A stretch of DNA of 64,000 bases from Marsupella aquatica (taxonomy: Eukaryota; Marchantiophyta). A program made the position numbers and the translations under genes. Below the pieces are notes generated by a model. That model searched no databases and was not told where the DNA came from. It saw nothing but the letters and a program-made list of their open reading frames with translations. The DNA is taken from assembly GCA_973895155.1 (NCBI GenBank), contig OZ316893.1, positions 17,856,001 through 17,920,000 on the forward strand, written 5' to 3'. Of this stretch, positions 24,797-37,259 are shown piece by piece (position 1 is the first letter of the stretch; each line of letters opens with the position of its first letter).

Positions 24797-26745
24797 TTAA
24801 CGTAAACTACATAATAGACACCTCTTTAAATAGTACCCTAAACTTTGTCGTTCCAACAAGAGACGTATTTCTCCAACGGTGAGTATAGGCTGACTCGACA
24901 ACGTTGATTCTTGAAGGTCCAGTTTGAAAACATTCTTATAAATCCAATACAGATGTTTGCAAGGCAAGAAGGGTTTGCGGTGGGCATGACGACGATAGAA
25001 ATCTTTGCAAGAATAGCACAGGAAACAACAAATCTGAACCCAATAGGCAATGACAGAGTGGTGACCAATGTGTGTTTGGATGCAAAATTGTTTGCCCCAT
25101 CCATTTCCTATCGCAACATCCCTGGAACAGATCATTTTCATTTCTTCTTTCTCAGCTGCCTCAATCTTCTTATAGTGTGATTTAGTTAGATGCACTCTCT
25201 GTAGGCACGTCCTCCCGTTTTGAGATAAACAACAAATTGTTGACTGAAGTAGATTGATCCTTTCCGGGAAAACATTGACATTGATTCAAAGATCTAGTCC
25301 ACTTGGTGCATTTCTTACACGATCACCTTCACCTCCGATTGATATTCTGTTGTCCTTCAGAAACTCTACCTCCGCAGTAGAAAGATTTGTAGTCAATGCA
25401 ACGGGCAAGTGATCACAAGGAGGTGGAACATTCACCACACCTTTTCGAGGATGACTTTTGTAACAAACATTATTCGGACAGAACCAGATCAGTTCTGGAT
25501 GTGGTTCCCCTCTGAAAATTCACGCTGCTCAAACTGTGATACCAACGACTTCGTTTGACGTCCGGTAGCCTACTTTCTTCAATCGATTTCTACATTCGTC
25601 ACGATCTCCATGTCCACCAAGGGATCCATTGCACACTGGGCCAGCACCATGCTTCAAAGTTCTCCTAATATGCCATGCTCCAGAAGGAACATTGGACTCC
25701 AACACTGACGGGGTTACTTCATCAATAACATCTATTGGGGGCGTGACTGGAGTTGCAGATGACCTCGTCTCCATCGAAGGAGGAGGTGTTCGCTCTTCAA
25801 GACTAGCTGAAACATCGCTCTCTGAAATATTGATGACTACACTCTCTTGGGGACCTGGTTCAGAAGGAATCGCAGAGAATTCCGTTCTATTGAAATTTCT
25901 TTGCTTCAAACCTTGGGTGTTTGGGGTCGTAATGAGGATAGTGTCATGCCTGTGGGAGTCCTGCGTAGTAGCATGTCCCTTCCTCTTTACTGACCGGGTA
26001 TGTACATCCCCGTTCAAAGGGGAATTCCTTTCCAAATCAGCCGCATTGGAAAGGAAAAGGTTTGAAGCTTCTTCAAACAACCGCGGGGAACCCGCTAGAT
26101 CTGCAGAGCGGAAAGCCAGCTCAAACACAGTTGGACCATTCCCTCTGTTCAATCCCTCTTGTAAGCCGTATAGGCTGCAATTTGAGTGATCGCTCTGTTC
26201 TGGTTGGTTTCACACCCTTCAAAGACTCCAACCTTCTTCTTCGTTTGCCAGGCAATCATCAACGCGTGAGACGACTCGGATCCACCACAATTTGGAATCA
26301 TTGCCGCTTCCTCTGCACTCTTGCTCTATAGAATTCACCCGACAAGGTTAGATTTAGGAGTTGAATAGCACCAGGCGCTAGCCAATGAACACATAGAAAT
26401 AATAGCAGATGTAATCACTTTGAACCTGTATGAGTAGCTCCAGGCGCTAGCCAATGAACACATAGAAACAATAGCATATGTAATCACTTTGAACATGTAT
26501 GAGTAGCGCCAGGCGCTGACCAACGATTGTTTAGAATACTTACCAATGGAATAAAGTTTCCCCATTGGCGCCATCGGACAACCCACCATGAAATCCAACC
26601 TTGCAATATTTGTAATTTACCAGGATAACAATTCCCTGCCCTCCACCAAGAATCAATTTCTCTAGAAATACGATATGCCTTGATAAATGACTTTGCATTC
26701 CGCAACCTATCCCATAGGGCACGATGTTCACTCTGCTTTCAAAAT
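24797..26745 (-). pseudogene. Family T copy C: SWIM transposase, 3' part
   Basis: Minus-strand homologue of copies A and B. It begins at the EHRALWDRLRNAKSF segment (about 26740) and reaches LQGWISWWVVRWRQWGNFI before a 218-bp intron (26326-26543). The next exon opens with AAMIPNCGG and continues through the family-conserved GPTVFELAFRSADL, GDRDECRN and WFCPNNVC. The SWIM finger lies near 24960-25040 but reads CYSCKDF instead of CSCEDF, so the first Cys of CxC is displaced; PCKHLYW is kept. TGA codons near 25510-25530 and elsewhere show decay. The upstream sequence is lost at about 26745, where the outer gypsy fragment begins. Confidence 0.7.
26366..26521. repeat. Tandem 69-bp repeat with three palindromes in the copy C intron
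   Basis: Palindromes start at 26366, 26435 and 26504, exactly 69 bp apart. Each is of the form TAGCNCCAGGCGCTRRCC, followed by AATGAACACATAGAAA and related text. The array fills most of intron 26326-26543. Confidence 0.85.
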
Positions 26746-26962
26746 GGAATTTTGGGCTCCGCCCGCTCCCTTCCTTTTGTCACTTCCGCTGTTGAGTCCC
26801 CACCGAAAGAAGTAACTTCTTCAACGATGGTGTTGATCTCTACTAGAGTAGATCCGCTCGGCTTCGGCTTCCCTTGTAGCCTTAGCATTTTCAACCTCAT
26901 TTTTTTAGTAGTCGGTTGACACCTTAGCTAGCTCAGAACAATTGACTCCAAACTCGCTTTAT
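26746..26962. other. Junction between T copy C and the outer gypsy element
   Basis: About 215 bp not assigned to either neighbour. The outer element's reverse transcriptase, RNase H, integrase and 3' LTR should lie here and are absent, so this marks a deletion breakpoint. Confidence 0.5.
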
Positions 26963-28784
26963 TTATTGTGACAGTAGGTACCCCTGATCAAATTGACTGC
27001 AACGCCTCCTGATTCGTCTGCGTAGCTGCCTGGTCTGCTGAGTGAGTCTTTGTAAGCGGAGCGACCATTTCATCAACCAGCACTGCCGACTCCGGCCACT
27101 GTGCCACAGCGCTTGATGAAAATCCACCATCATGACGTTGGGATCCTTTGATAGAACAAGTTCCTCCACTTGAACCTGTGATTCAGTTTCTTTATCCATG
27201 ATAATCGATTCCAAAAAGGCGGCCTCAATTGCAAAGCAGCTGTCAGCCGGGACTTCCTGGCATTCTGAATCGCCTTCCTCTATGATAGGTTCCATCCGAC
27301 TTTTCCTTGCTAACATTAGTGGAATTGAAATGGTCTCTTCCTCAATTTCCGGAATGATTGGTTGTATGGAATCTGCGTCTCCCATCCAAAGTCCGCTGGG
27401 TGGTGTGTCAGGTCCAAACACACTCGCTTCTGATACCCCTGATAAACATTCCAGCCAACGCACATCATCAGCAGATTCTAACCCAGTATCATAGCTGTCT
27501 GCTTCACGAATCAACCTGGCTGCTTCATCCTCTACCTCCCATGACATGGTAATAGGTGGAGTTCCGAATGTAAACTGTTTTGTACCCTAGTTTTCCACAA
27601 CTTTTGCAAGGTACAACCAGGGTCGTCCTATCAGCACCCGAAATGAGGTAGGGTTCACCGGCTTCATCACAATGTAATTGATGCTGAATGCGATACCACC
27701 AATCTCCGTGCGTATTCCTTTAAGGATGCTAGTGGGAACTACCTGATAGCCATTCGCCATATTCAGCACCCTCCCTGTTAATTCTGGTTTGAATCCCCAA
27801 GCCGCCGCTGTTGAATCAATCAGTATGCATACCCCAGACCCTCCATTGATTGGTACATGCATAACCTTTTCTTTATTGATGATGACTGGTAAGCAAGGGG
27901 CTCCCCTATCCTCCTGAATCATCATGACATCCGTACGAGTGGCTACTCGAGGAAGCCTCGGCTTCCCAGCAATGGCTTTTTTCAACTACTTCCGAAAATA
28001 CGGGCTATTTTTTAATAATTGACCCACAGTAGCCGTAACGCGTGATTCCAACACATCCTTTGCCAAGTTGTATGGCACCAGCTGTTTCTCTGTGTCATCC
28101 TCCACTAGTAATTTAATTGCTCTAAGAGGATTCTCCTGAGTTGGTAATGATTCTGGTTCCCTTGGTTCTAGAGGTGTGCTTGGTGAAGTCAGTGGTGACA
28201 CACTTCTGTCCTCCACTGCTTTCCTTGAAGCGGAAACAATTTCCTCCTGCATTTGCTTGCCAGCTCTCTTAATATCCTTCTGGAGTGCAACCTCATTCTC
28301 GTCCTTCTCCAGCTCTACCAACTGGTCCTTCACACTAGCCGTGACTGCCGGAAAAAATAAATTGGGATGCGTTCGATCAAAATCACTATCCTGGGAAGGA
28401 CTGGGATCACCAGGTACGACTTGCGGGTCCTCATTGACAGGGGCCTTGCCGTTAGAACCCAAAGATGTGGAATCAGACGCATCTTCCTTCCACGGCTTCT
28501 GGTTCTTGATAATTCCCTCCCACCTTTACTTCCTTCTGGTGGATCTAGTGGACACAAGGTAACACTCGGCATCAACCTCTTCTTCAGAATAAGTGGACAG
28601 GGCGTCTGCTTCATCGTTAGAAGGTGCAAATTCTCCTCGTGCTTCTTCACGCCATCCTAAGTCAATATGATTCACCTGGGCTCCTCCCGGCATAGTTCCT
28701 GCTGGTAATACCTTTGGAGCGGCTTTGACAGGTATAGCAGCCATCCCAGCTAACCAAATAGGGCATTGGGTAAGTATATGCCCT
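26963..28784 (-). pseudogene. Outer gypsy element: gag C-terminus and retropepsin
   Basis: Downstream half of the outer element's gag-pro, separated from its upstream half (41262-42753) by the inner element. It opens inside a zinc knuckle (GHILTQC completes CMGCKGEG from the other side). An acidic linker (AECYLVSTRS), a charged region (VGQLLKNSPYFRK) and an aspartic-protease-like domain (INGGSGVCILIDS ... VLIGRPWLYL) follow. The inner element has DGGAGVNIM at the protease position, so the catalytic Asp is Asn here. Stops lie at 28528-28530, 27983-27985 and 27587-27589. The frame ends at 26963 (FDQGYLLSQ) and pol is missing. Confidence 0.7.
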
Positions 28785-31169
28785 TGTCATGTCGTCGGCT
28801 TCGGCCTCAACTCAGACTTCAGCTTAGACGGGCACATCCCTCGTAAATCTGAGGGTTCGGGCAGGAAGGGAAGCACGTAATGCACCTTATTCTCATAAAC
28901 TAGCGCTAAGTGCGCATACTACTAAATACGAACACCTCCTAGGTATGGTTTGTGTTCCGCCGCCGGAACGTACCTTAGTCGATAGCAGGATCGACCCCGG
29001 CTTAAGGGCTTCTAAGCCTTCGTGCTGTCCGCCTTCGATCCGGATTCGATGATATAGGTCCTCAACCCGTGCTTGCAACCACTTACCCGCAGGCTACACC
29101 CTGTGCACGTCTCGGGTAGTGCGTTCGGCCTGGCGCTGCCACCCATATACGAGAAACCCACACACATACACGCGCACATGCATACAATCTCGATTTACAC
29201 GAAGGAAAATGATGGGAAAGGATTTTACTACAAAGGGAACATATGCGTACACTTAGTTGACCCGACAGCCCCGGAATGAACAGGTTCAAGGCCGAGGGTG
29301 CACACTACAACGGAGCCCGGCTCCGCACTTGCCCGGCGAGCTTAGTCCTACCCCCCCACCCTTGGTACTCTTTCATTCCCAGAGGTCGGGACTCCCCGCA
29401 CATACCGCGGACGTCCAACTCTGAAACTAAAAACCCCCCTGCCTCTACCAAGGGGTGCACTAAATACTAAGGGCCGAGGGACGGGGTGTCCTCTCGCCGA
29501 AGATTCGCTGACTAAGGTCCTAACTAAGCTGACAGTCAGGCCGGAAACGGCTGTGTCTTATTAGAAGATCCTAATCTATGCAGGCTAGACAGCATGGCAG
29601 CGATGCTGTACCTAAGGTAGGTGCCTGTCCCAAGAGCCTGACTAAGCTAGTCCTAATCCTAATCTATTCCTACTCCGCCGCTAATGCCTGGCACGCTTGC
29701 CAGAGTCGCCTCAATGGGAGCGGCCATCCCACTGCCTTCAAAGCCTATCATTGTCCGCCTTGAGGAGCTGGACCTGGTCCAGCAGAGATTCGTTCTCTCG
29801 CCTCGCCGCGTCCATCTCCTCTGCTGCCTCCTGACATGCCTCCTCCAGCTGCTGGGCGTCGCTCGTCAGTTTACCCGCCAGCTGGTCCTGCTTCTCGGCC
29901 TCGGTTTGGAGCCGCACCACCTCGGCCTGCAGCGTGGCTATCTCCGCCGTGTCCCGCTGGGCCCGTTCCTTGGCCTCCTCCAGGTCTTTCTGCCAGGTGA
30001 CAGTTTGATTCTTCAAACTGTCAATCTGGTTCCGGAGTCGTGTAATCTCGGCCTTGTTCCCAACTTTGGCCTGTTCGGCTAGGGCGGTAAGAGCGTGCGC
30101 CTTTGCTAACAACTCATCGGCGGTTGCAACCTTGGGTCGTAGTTGCCGAAGCTTAGCCTCTTGAGCCGCAACTTTGTTCTTTAGGTACACGGACTCCACC
30201 CGGTACCGCTCTATCCTCTGAAGGGCCTCTGACTGGGCCCGACCTGCCGAGTTCCCCTGAAGCTCTGTAGGTGCTGGTAGAAGTTCTCCAAAGCGAGTGC
30301 AGACGACCTTGTCGAACGGGTAGTGCTGGACTCGCTGTTGATGATAGCCCGAACCTGAGCAGGGATGTGGTCGAAGTGATGTCGTTGCAAGTCGATCGTA
30401 CCCGGGATATTGAAGACCTCGTCTGGAAGCCGAAGCAATGCTTCCCAGAACCCGATATATTTGTCTCCGTTGAAGAAGTACCCAGATACTTCTCCTGGTC
30501 GGTAAAGCTTGCTCTGAGACGGGTAGTCAAAGTTAAGGATGTAGTGGTGTCATCCTGCTAGGCAGATGGCTCTCTCGTACTCGCATTCGATTTTGTATGG
30601 GTGCGGGTTGGCGTGTTTCAATGAGTCGGCCAAGTGCCTTCCGGTAGATAGGAACTACGTCCAGAATCGAATGGCCGAGCTGGAGAGGATCGTGTGCGAC
30701 ATTCAGAGGAGATAGTAGTGGCAACTTAGAGCGAACGAGAGAGCTAGGGTCGAAGCTGGCGCGTGGACTGATGGACTGGTGCACTACAAAGGGTTGGCTC
30801 CCCTTTTATACCTTGAGGGCTTGTCGATCCTCCGACGTCTCCTCGACGCCCATAGGCTGAACCGCTCATGCTTGTGGTGTACCGGCCACTCCGCCGGTCT
30901 GAGTCAGCGCGTGTCAGTGGCCGCTTCCTTAAGTTCGTTATACGGACCCGAGGGAGGGGCCCCTCCACGCTCGTAACCCGGGTGTGCGAATAGCGACCCG
31001 CCGCCAGTCCGAACCTGAATTCCCCCTTATTGCCTAATGATGTCCTACCCATAATGATTACCTAAATACTGTCGTTATGCTAATAATAGCGGCCTAAGAC
31101 ACTCCTAACGCGTGTGCTGAGCGCAGTTAGACCGAATCACTCATTAACCGCCGTACCGGCGGCGTCACA
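28785..31169 (-). repeat. 3' LTR of inner gypsy element (internally deleted)
   Basis: 2385 bp. It matches the 5' LTR (37260-41261) closely from end to end but lacks the segment equivalent to 38721-40340 (1620 bp). The junction is at about 30250, where GACCTGCC runs directly into GAGTTCCCCT with GCC microhomology. The related LTR at 60710 has this segment, so the change is a deletion. The remaining ORF pieces are the coiled coil (29690-30199) and the N-terminal domain (30211-30740). Confidence 0.88.
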
Positions 31170-34100
31170 TAGCTCCCTGCTTAATTGTGAAGCATCCTCG
31201 CGAACATCATTCTCGGCGTCGTCATCTTGATGGTGGTACTTTTTTACATGATCGTAGCTGATTCGCGTGGGGAGTAAATCGCCGGCATACATCGCAAGCT
31301 CCAAAGATCCATTACGGTAGATCTGATTGACAAGGATGGGCCCTAACCACCGGGTATGAAGCTTCCCTGGAAACTGCATGTACCTACTATCGTACAGAAG
31401 GACTAGATCGCCTACCACGACGTCGACCCTTCGTAGTCCTTTGTCGTGCTGCTTCTTTGAAATTGTCTGTTTCTTCACGGCATGTCGAGCTGCTAGTAGC
31501 CGTGCTTCTTCTAGGGCTTCAATCTGATAAGCTCGGTCTGACGAACTTTCAGGTTCGGGTTAGCGATCCCGAATGCTGACTCATGGAGTGTGTACTTCAA
31601 ACTCGACGGGCACCAACAAATGTTGGCCGAACACGAGAAAGTACGGGCTGTGACTCATAGTAGTTTTGTAAGCGAGATTATACGAGTACACCGCTGAGTA
31701 CAACTTATCATCCCAATCCGTTTTGTGCGCCGCTACCGTCTTGTTGAGGATTTTCCCAATGATACCATTGGCTCTCTCTGTCATCCCGTTGGCCTTAGGA
31801 TGATACGGGGTAGTCTTGCGGTGCTTGACTAGGTAACGCTCCGTAAGCTGGGCTACGGTGTCATTGAGGAAGTGGGTTCCACGGTCGCTTACCAATTCTA
31901 AGGGCGGGCCGAATCGGGTGAAAATCTGTTCGTATAAGAATCTAGCACTGGTTGCAGCGTTGTCCTTTACCGTAGCCCGCGCTTCGACCCACTTGGTGGA
32001 GTAATCAATAGCTAGTAGGATGTACCTGCATCTTTGCCTTCGGGTAACGGGAGTAAACGGCCCGATATAATCAATTCCCTATTTTTTGAATGGTGCCAAT
32101 GGAAGCACAAATGTGAGCGGGTGATGATGAGCCCGTCTCGGGGCCCCAGCCCGCTGACACAGGTCATAGCCCTTAATGAAGCGTTGTACATCCCGATGCA
32201 ACGTCGGCCACCAATACCCCGAGTCCAGAATCTTTCGGGCTGTCGTGACCGCCGCGAAATGGCCTCCAGCTTCTTCTTCATGCAAGGCCCGCATCACGAT
32301 AAGCGTCTCCTTATACTCCAAGCAGCGTCGTAACTTCCCATTAACTCCTTCCTTATGTAGGTGACCCTGTACCATGATGTAAGGCCCGGCTTTCCGTAGA
32401 AACACAACGGCGGCTTCCTGATTGATGCCGTTAGGGATGCGGCCCGTCAAGAGGAAGGTGATAATTGAGCCGTACCACGTTGGCGTCCCCGCCCCTACGT
32501 GGAACAACTCCTCATCCGGAAAAATATCATCAATTGGCTGATCGACTGGTACGCCGTCCAGCCTTGAAAAGAAGTCGGCATTGAGGTGTGCCTTTCCGGG
32601 CCGAACCCGAACTTCGTAGTTAAATTCCTGGAGAAGTAGCACCCACCGGGCTATCCGTCCTGTCACGTCCGCTTTGTTGACCATGTACTTCAGGCTATCA
32701 TGATCCGTGTGGAATATGACCTTGTAGCCTAGCAGATAGTGTCGGAACTTTTTACACGAGTAGATTATTCCCAGAGCTTCTCGATCAGTGGGGGAATAAT
32801 TCTTTTCGGCTGTGAATAATTGACGGCTAGCGAAGTAGATGGGGTGGTCGCGTCCGTTCTCATCAAGCTGACTGAGCACGGATCCAATACAGAACCCTGA
32901 CACATCGACATACACGTGGAACTCCTTATTCCAGTTCGGAGTGACCATGATAGGTGCGGTTGTGAGTCTTTTACGGAGTTCTTCGAAAGCAATCCGTCTC
33001 CTGGGTGTCTCCTCGATTACCGCGTCCTTTTTCATCATCTCAGTCAAGGGCAACGCTATTTTAGCAAAGTCTTTAATAAACCGACGGTAATACCCTACAC
33101 AGCCCAAGAAGGATCGTACCGCTTTTTGATCTACGGGAAACACCACCGCCATCCAGGCCGCGACCTTCTCTTGGTCCACCTCGATACCCTGTTTGGACAC
33201 ACGATGCCCGAGTAATACTCCCTCCTCTACCCCGAAAAAACATTTAGCGGGATGTAGTTTGAGGTTAACCTCTCGGCATCGTTGCAACATTCGTCTTAGG
33301 TGTTCGGGGTGCATGGCAACGGTTCCGAAGATGGCAAAGTCATCGATAAATATCTCCAGAAATTCCCGTAGGAAATCGTGGAAGATATTCATCATAAGGC
33401 GTTGAAACATGGCCGGGGCATTACACAGACCGAAAGGCATCCTCCGAAATGCGAAAGTCCCCCACTCCGTAGTGAAAGTTGTTTTGAGCTGATCCGCGAG
33501 GCGAATCCAGATTTGGTTATAACCTGAATACCCGTCAAGAAATGTATAGATTTCATTTTGGGCTACCATATCTAGAACCATATCCGTGAATGGTAATGGG
33601 TAATGGTCTTTTCGGGTTGCGTCGTTCAGCTTACGGTAGTCCTGACAAATACGAATCTTAGGTTTTCCATCCGTACCTCCCTTCTTAGGTACAATGACAA
33701 TGGGAGAGACCCAGTCGTTGGCCATTACCGGGTAGATGATATCGGCGGCGAGGAGACGATCAATTTCCTCCTTCACTAAGATGGAGTACCTCGGGTTCAT
33801 GCGACGTTGTCGCTGCCGTACCGCATGGGCTCCTAGGTTCAGATCGATCGTGTGTTCTCCCAACTCGGGGGAGACGCCTGTTAAATCATGATGACTCCAT
33901 GCAAACACATCTTCATATTCCTTGAGCAAAGCTTGGATGGATTTTTCAGCCTCCCCTGTCAGAGCGTGGCCCAGGTTAAAAGATTTGTCCATCCCAATGG
34001 TGTACTTCCGGTAGTGCTCCTTCCTGATGACTTCAACCTGGTTTCGCAGGCTCGCGTCCAGGCTCGCATCAAGCTCGGCTAACCGAACTCCTCCGTACAT

Positions 34101-34454
34101 GGGTGGAACCGGGATTGGTCTCGGGATTGGAGTTACTTCCTCCAATTGCGGAATGGACGGATCCCATGAGACTCGTTTCTTATGTCTCGGTCTCGAGTTT
34201 TCGGCCTCGGGCGGTTGTTGGGCTGGTTCGTGGTCACGAGGCTCTGCAACGATAGAAGCAGCCTCGGTTCCCTGCTTAGCTGGAGCCGTGTCCTCCATCT
34301 CGATGAGTTGTTCATGCGTTTCCTCATCCCTGGCAGTAGATGTGCTTGGGGTGGACTCAATGGCAGCCCTCGGGTAGTTTAGGAGATGTGTTTCGCGGGT
34401 TGCTTCAACTCCGAAGACATCTTCCTCGGACAGGGACGAGATGAGTTCAATCAT
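31137..34454 (-). pseudogene. Inner gypsy pol: reverse transcriptase, RNase H, integrase
   Basis: One frame of about 1105 codons. The RT has FLDGYSGYNQI and the catalytic FIDD at residues about 368-371. RNase H has VYVDVSGFCIGSVL near 515 and TDHDSLKYM near 588. The integrase HHCC finger follows (ALHEEEAGGHF ... YDLCQRAG; the first Cys of the pair is Tyr). The integrase core has AIDYSTKW, SDRGTHF and the Glu in MTERANG. In-frame stops are TAG at 32079-32081, TGA at 31581-31583 and a nearby TAA, so the integrase is broken. The start overlaps the gag stop as ATGA (34451-34454). The reading frame runs 33 bp into the 3' LTR. Confidence 0.88.
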
Positions 34455-37135
34455 ATTGAGTTCCTTTCCTCCAAGGTCTCCAAATCATATTCCTCGGGTC
34501 CTTGTGGGGTTTCTCCCTGATAATCGTCCATTGCCCATGATACCCGTACGGTGGGTTCCCCGAACCGTAGCTCCTTCTTTCCCCAATCCGTGACTACGCT
34601 GCCACCGCACAGCCACGGCCTGCCCAGAAGAACCGGGTAAGAGGAGGGACGAACCGGCCTCATGACTAGGAAGTTGAGATAGAACTCCACCCCTCCCACC
34701 AGGGTGAGCACTCGTGTGAGCGTGCCTAATGGGAGGACCCTTGCCCCGTTTGCTAATCTGATGGCTCGGGCTGTGGGTTGATACGTGAGGTATCCTAACT
34801 TGACTGACGTTTCTTTAGTCATGATGTTGACTCCCGCTCCTCCGTCTACAAGAACCATCTTGATGGTACAATCATTAATTTTGATCAAGATGTCCGGCGC
34901 TCCAAGGTCCTCGCATATCATGTTGCAGTCCGCGATCCCAACTCGGGGTAGTCTCCTCCTCCGGCGACCCATGAGCAACTCCCTTAGTTGCCATCTGTAC
35001 TGTGGGTTGTTCTGCAGCAGTTGCCCCACCGTCGTTGTAACCAGGCAACTCTTCATGTCTTCCTTAATATCGTAGTTCTCCTTTTTATCCTCTTTCGGCT
35101 GCAGCTTGGCTTCCTCTTGCTTTTCTTGCTCTTCTTGCTCCTGGCGTCGGGCGGTCTCGGCTGCTTTGATGTCCTTATCGATTGCCTTCTGGTATTCCCG
35201 AGCTTCGTAAGCCTCCAACTCTTTCTTTACCAGTTCTTCGATGCGGGGGTAGAATAGCTTCGGGTCATCCCGTCGGTAGTCATCGTCCTTTTCCGGGGGT
35301 ATATCTATCGCTGGCTGCACCGGAGTAGTATCTTGCTTTTTCCTTCGTTTCTCCTTCGTCTTCTCTTCCTTCCGTTCGGCCCTTGTCGACACTCGGTAGC
35401 ACTCGGCCTCATCCAATGGATCAGGGTGCTCTGCTACGTCCACCAAATTCACCCACTTGGTGTTGTCATCTTGCCATTCTACAGCAATCATTTGGACGAC
35501 TGCATCGTTCGTGGCCGGTCCAGCCTGGGCCGGTCTAGCTACGCTCGTTCGAGCAGCAATTACCAACGGACAGTTGGCCGTGGAATGAGCCTCCGTTTTG
35601 CAGACTTGACATAGTGGGGTGCCTCGGCCATCTCCCTGACGTCTTGGTTTGGTGCATTCCCTCGCAAAGTGTCCTGGCTTTTCACAATTATAACAAACCG
35701 GGGATCGCCAAATCCCTGGCTTAGGAGGGATGCTCGGGTTACTGATAACCTGGAAACTCCGGCCATTGTTTGGGTAGGGGTACGCAGTTCTACCCGCTAA
35801 ATTACGCGGACCTACCGTTGAAATCTGGTACACAGAATCAGGAGGGTCCTCAAAGAAATACTCCGTGGACTCCGATTCGGGACTCGGGTTGTCAACATCA
35901 TCCAGCTCTACTTGGTGAACTCGGTTCTTCCACCTTGGGCATTCCTGCACCACATGGCCGGATTGGAAGCACTTTGAACACCACGCATGGGCTCAAATCT
36001 CAGATGGCTTCTTCTTCTCCATCGGCTTTTCAGCAAGATGTACTGACAGTGCTTTGAGTTGATCCGTGATTTCGTTCAACTTGTTTGCTTTGGCAGCCTT
36101 TGGATCTGGTATCGTTCTTCGCGCCCGGGGTTTGATCTTCCCCTCCTTCTTCACTCGTCTCTTCTTCTTTTTGCACCGGCTTTCGCTCTCCGAGTCACTT
36201 CCTGATGAACTGGAGGTAGAGGATCCGGTGCTTGAAGCTGAATCCGAACTGGATTCCGTCTCCGAGCTGGACGAGGTCGAACGATGTTTCTTCTTCTTCT
36301 TGCGTTTCTTCTTTCTCTCATCGTCCAATTCGGAGTCACTGTCACTGAAGGTCTCGTACTTACCCTTCTTGCGGCGTGCTTGCTGGCTCCGCCGAGAGTT
36401 ATAGGTGGACTCCCGGTAAGTTTTGGCGCACGCTATGGCCGCCTGCATTGAAATTGCATTATTCTGGCGTACCCAGAATTGCATATTCGTGGGCAAACCA
36501 TGAAGGAACCATGTAAGCTGGAGCGCGTCTCCCGGCCTGGGCCGGATCTTGGCCGCAAGTTTCTGAAACTTCTGAATGAACTTCCGCAGGGACTCCTTCT
36601 TTCCCATGCGAAGCTGGCCAATCTTTAGTAGAGAACGCTATTCTGATCCAATGGCACGAAACTCCTGCAGCAATGCAGCTTGGAATTGTGCCCATGTAGT
36701 CCCGGGTGGCAACGAGTTGTACCATGGACGAGCTTCTCCCCGCATCACTCCCGGGAGGACGGTTAGTTTAATGGCGTCTTCCCCATTAGCTTTAGCAGTG
36801 GCTTCAAACTCATCCAACCATTCATCCGGATCATCCCCATGACGCCCCTTGAAAGGTCGATAATGAAATCGCGATCGTTGCGATATTTGTGGAGGAGCTT
36901 GAGCAGCGCGGGCCATCGGTGGAGCGGCTACCATAGGTGGTGGTGGTGGTGGTGGTGGCGGAGGAACCACAGTAGGACCGGTCGAACCGGACCCCGAAGG
37001 TCCCGGGGGTATGTTCATACGTCGGGGCGATTGTGAGTCCTCCGAGCCCGAAGAATCGGAACTTGTCGTGGTTGCACTTTCTCGTTCGCTGGTCAATCTC
37101 CTCAAGTAAGCTGCTTGAGAACGAGTGACGGGCAT
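34451..37135 (-). pseudogene. Inner gypsy gag and protease
   Basis: One frame with two stops: 36638-36640, and TGA 35993-35995 probably replacing Trp. In order: MPVTRSQAAYLRRL start, a Pro-rich run (36930-36965), a capsid domain (DEWLDEFEATAKANG, LPGVMRGEARPWYNSLP), a Ser/Glu/Lys low-complexity region, and three zinc knuckles of CX2CX4HX4C type (CSKCFQSGHVVQEC, CYNCEKPGHFAREC, CQVCKTEAHSTANC). A charged Glu/Lys linker and a retropepsin-like domain follow (VLVDGGAGVNIM ... VLLGRPWL). Gag packages the RNA and the protease matures the polyprotein. Pol follows in another frame. Confidence 0.87.
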
Positions 37136-37259
37136 TTACTCATATAAATGCGATGGTTAGTACTACGTCCTGATGTATCCTGCCTAGGTGAATACGCACA
37201 TATCTCCCCTCTACGATATGCAGAGTGCCCCCTCCATCTAGCGCCAAAAACAAAGGCTA
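37136..37259 (-). promoter_or_regulatory. Leader and primer-binding-site candidate, inner element
   Basis: On the minus strand, 13 nt after the LTR end, comes TGGCGCTAGATGGAGGGGGC. It starts with TGG, complementary to a tRNA CCA end. The identical string follows the outer element's LTR, which supports function. I cannot assign the tRNA. Confidence 0.65.

Noticed and set aside
26366-26521. The regular 69-bp repeat as a CRISPR array
   Set aside because: The whole unit is repeated with no unique spacers, inside an intron of a plant-type gene.
29684-30082. Leu-rich plus-strand ORFs at 29684 and 38186 as proteins
   Set aside because: They are the antisense of the LTR coiled coil, whose heptad pattern creates a long open frame on the other strand.
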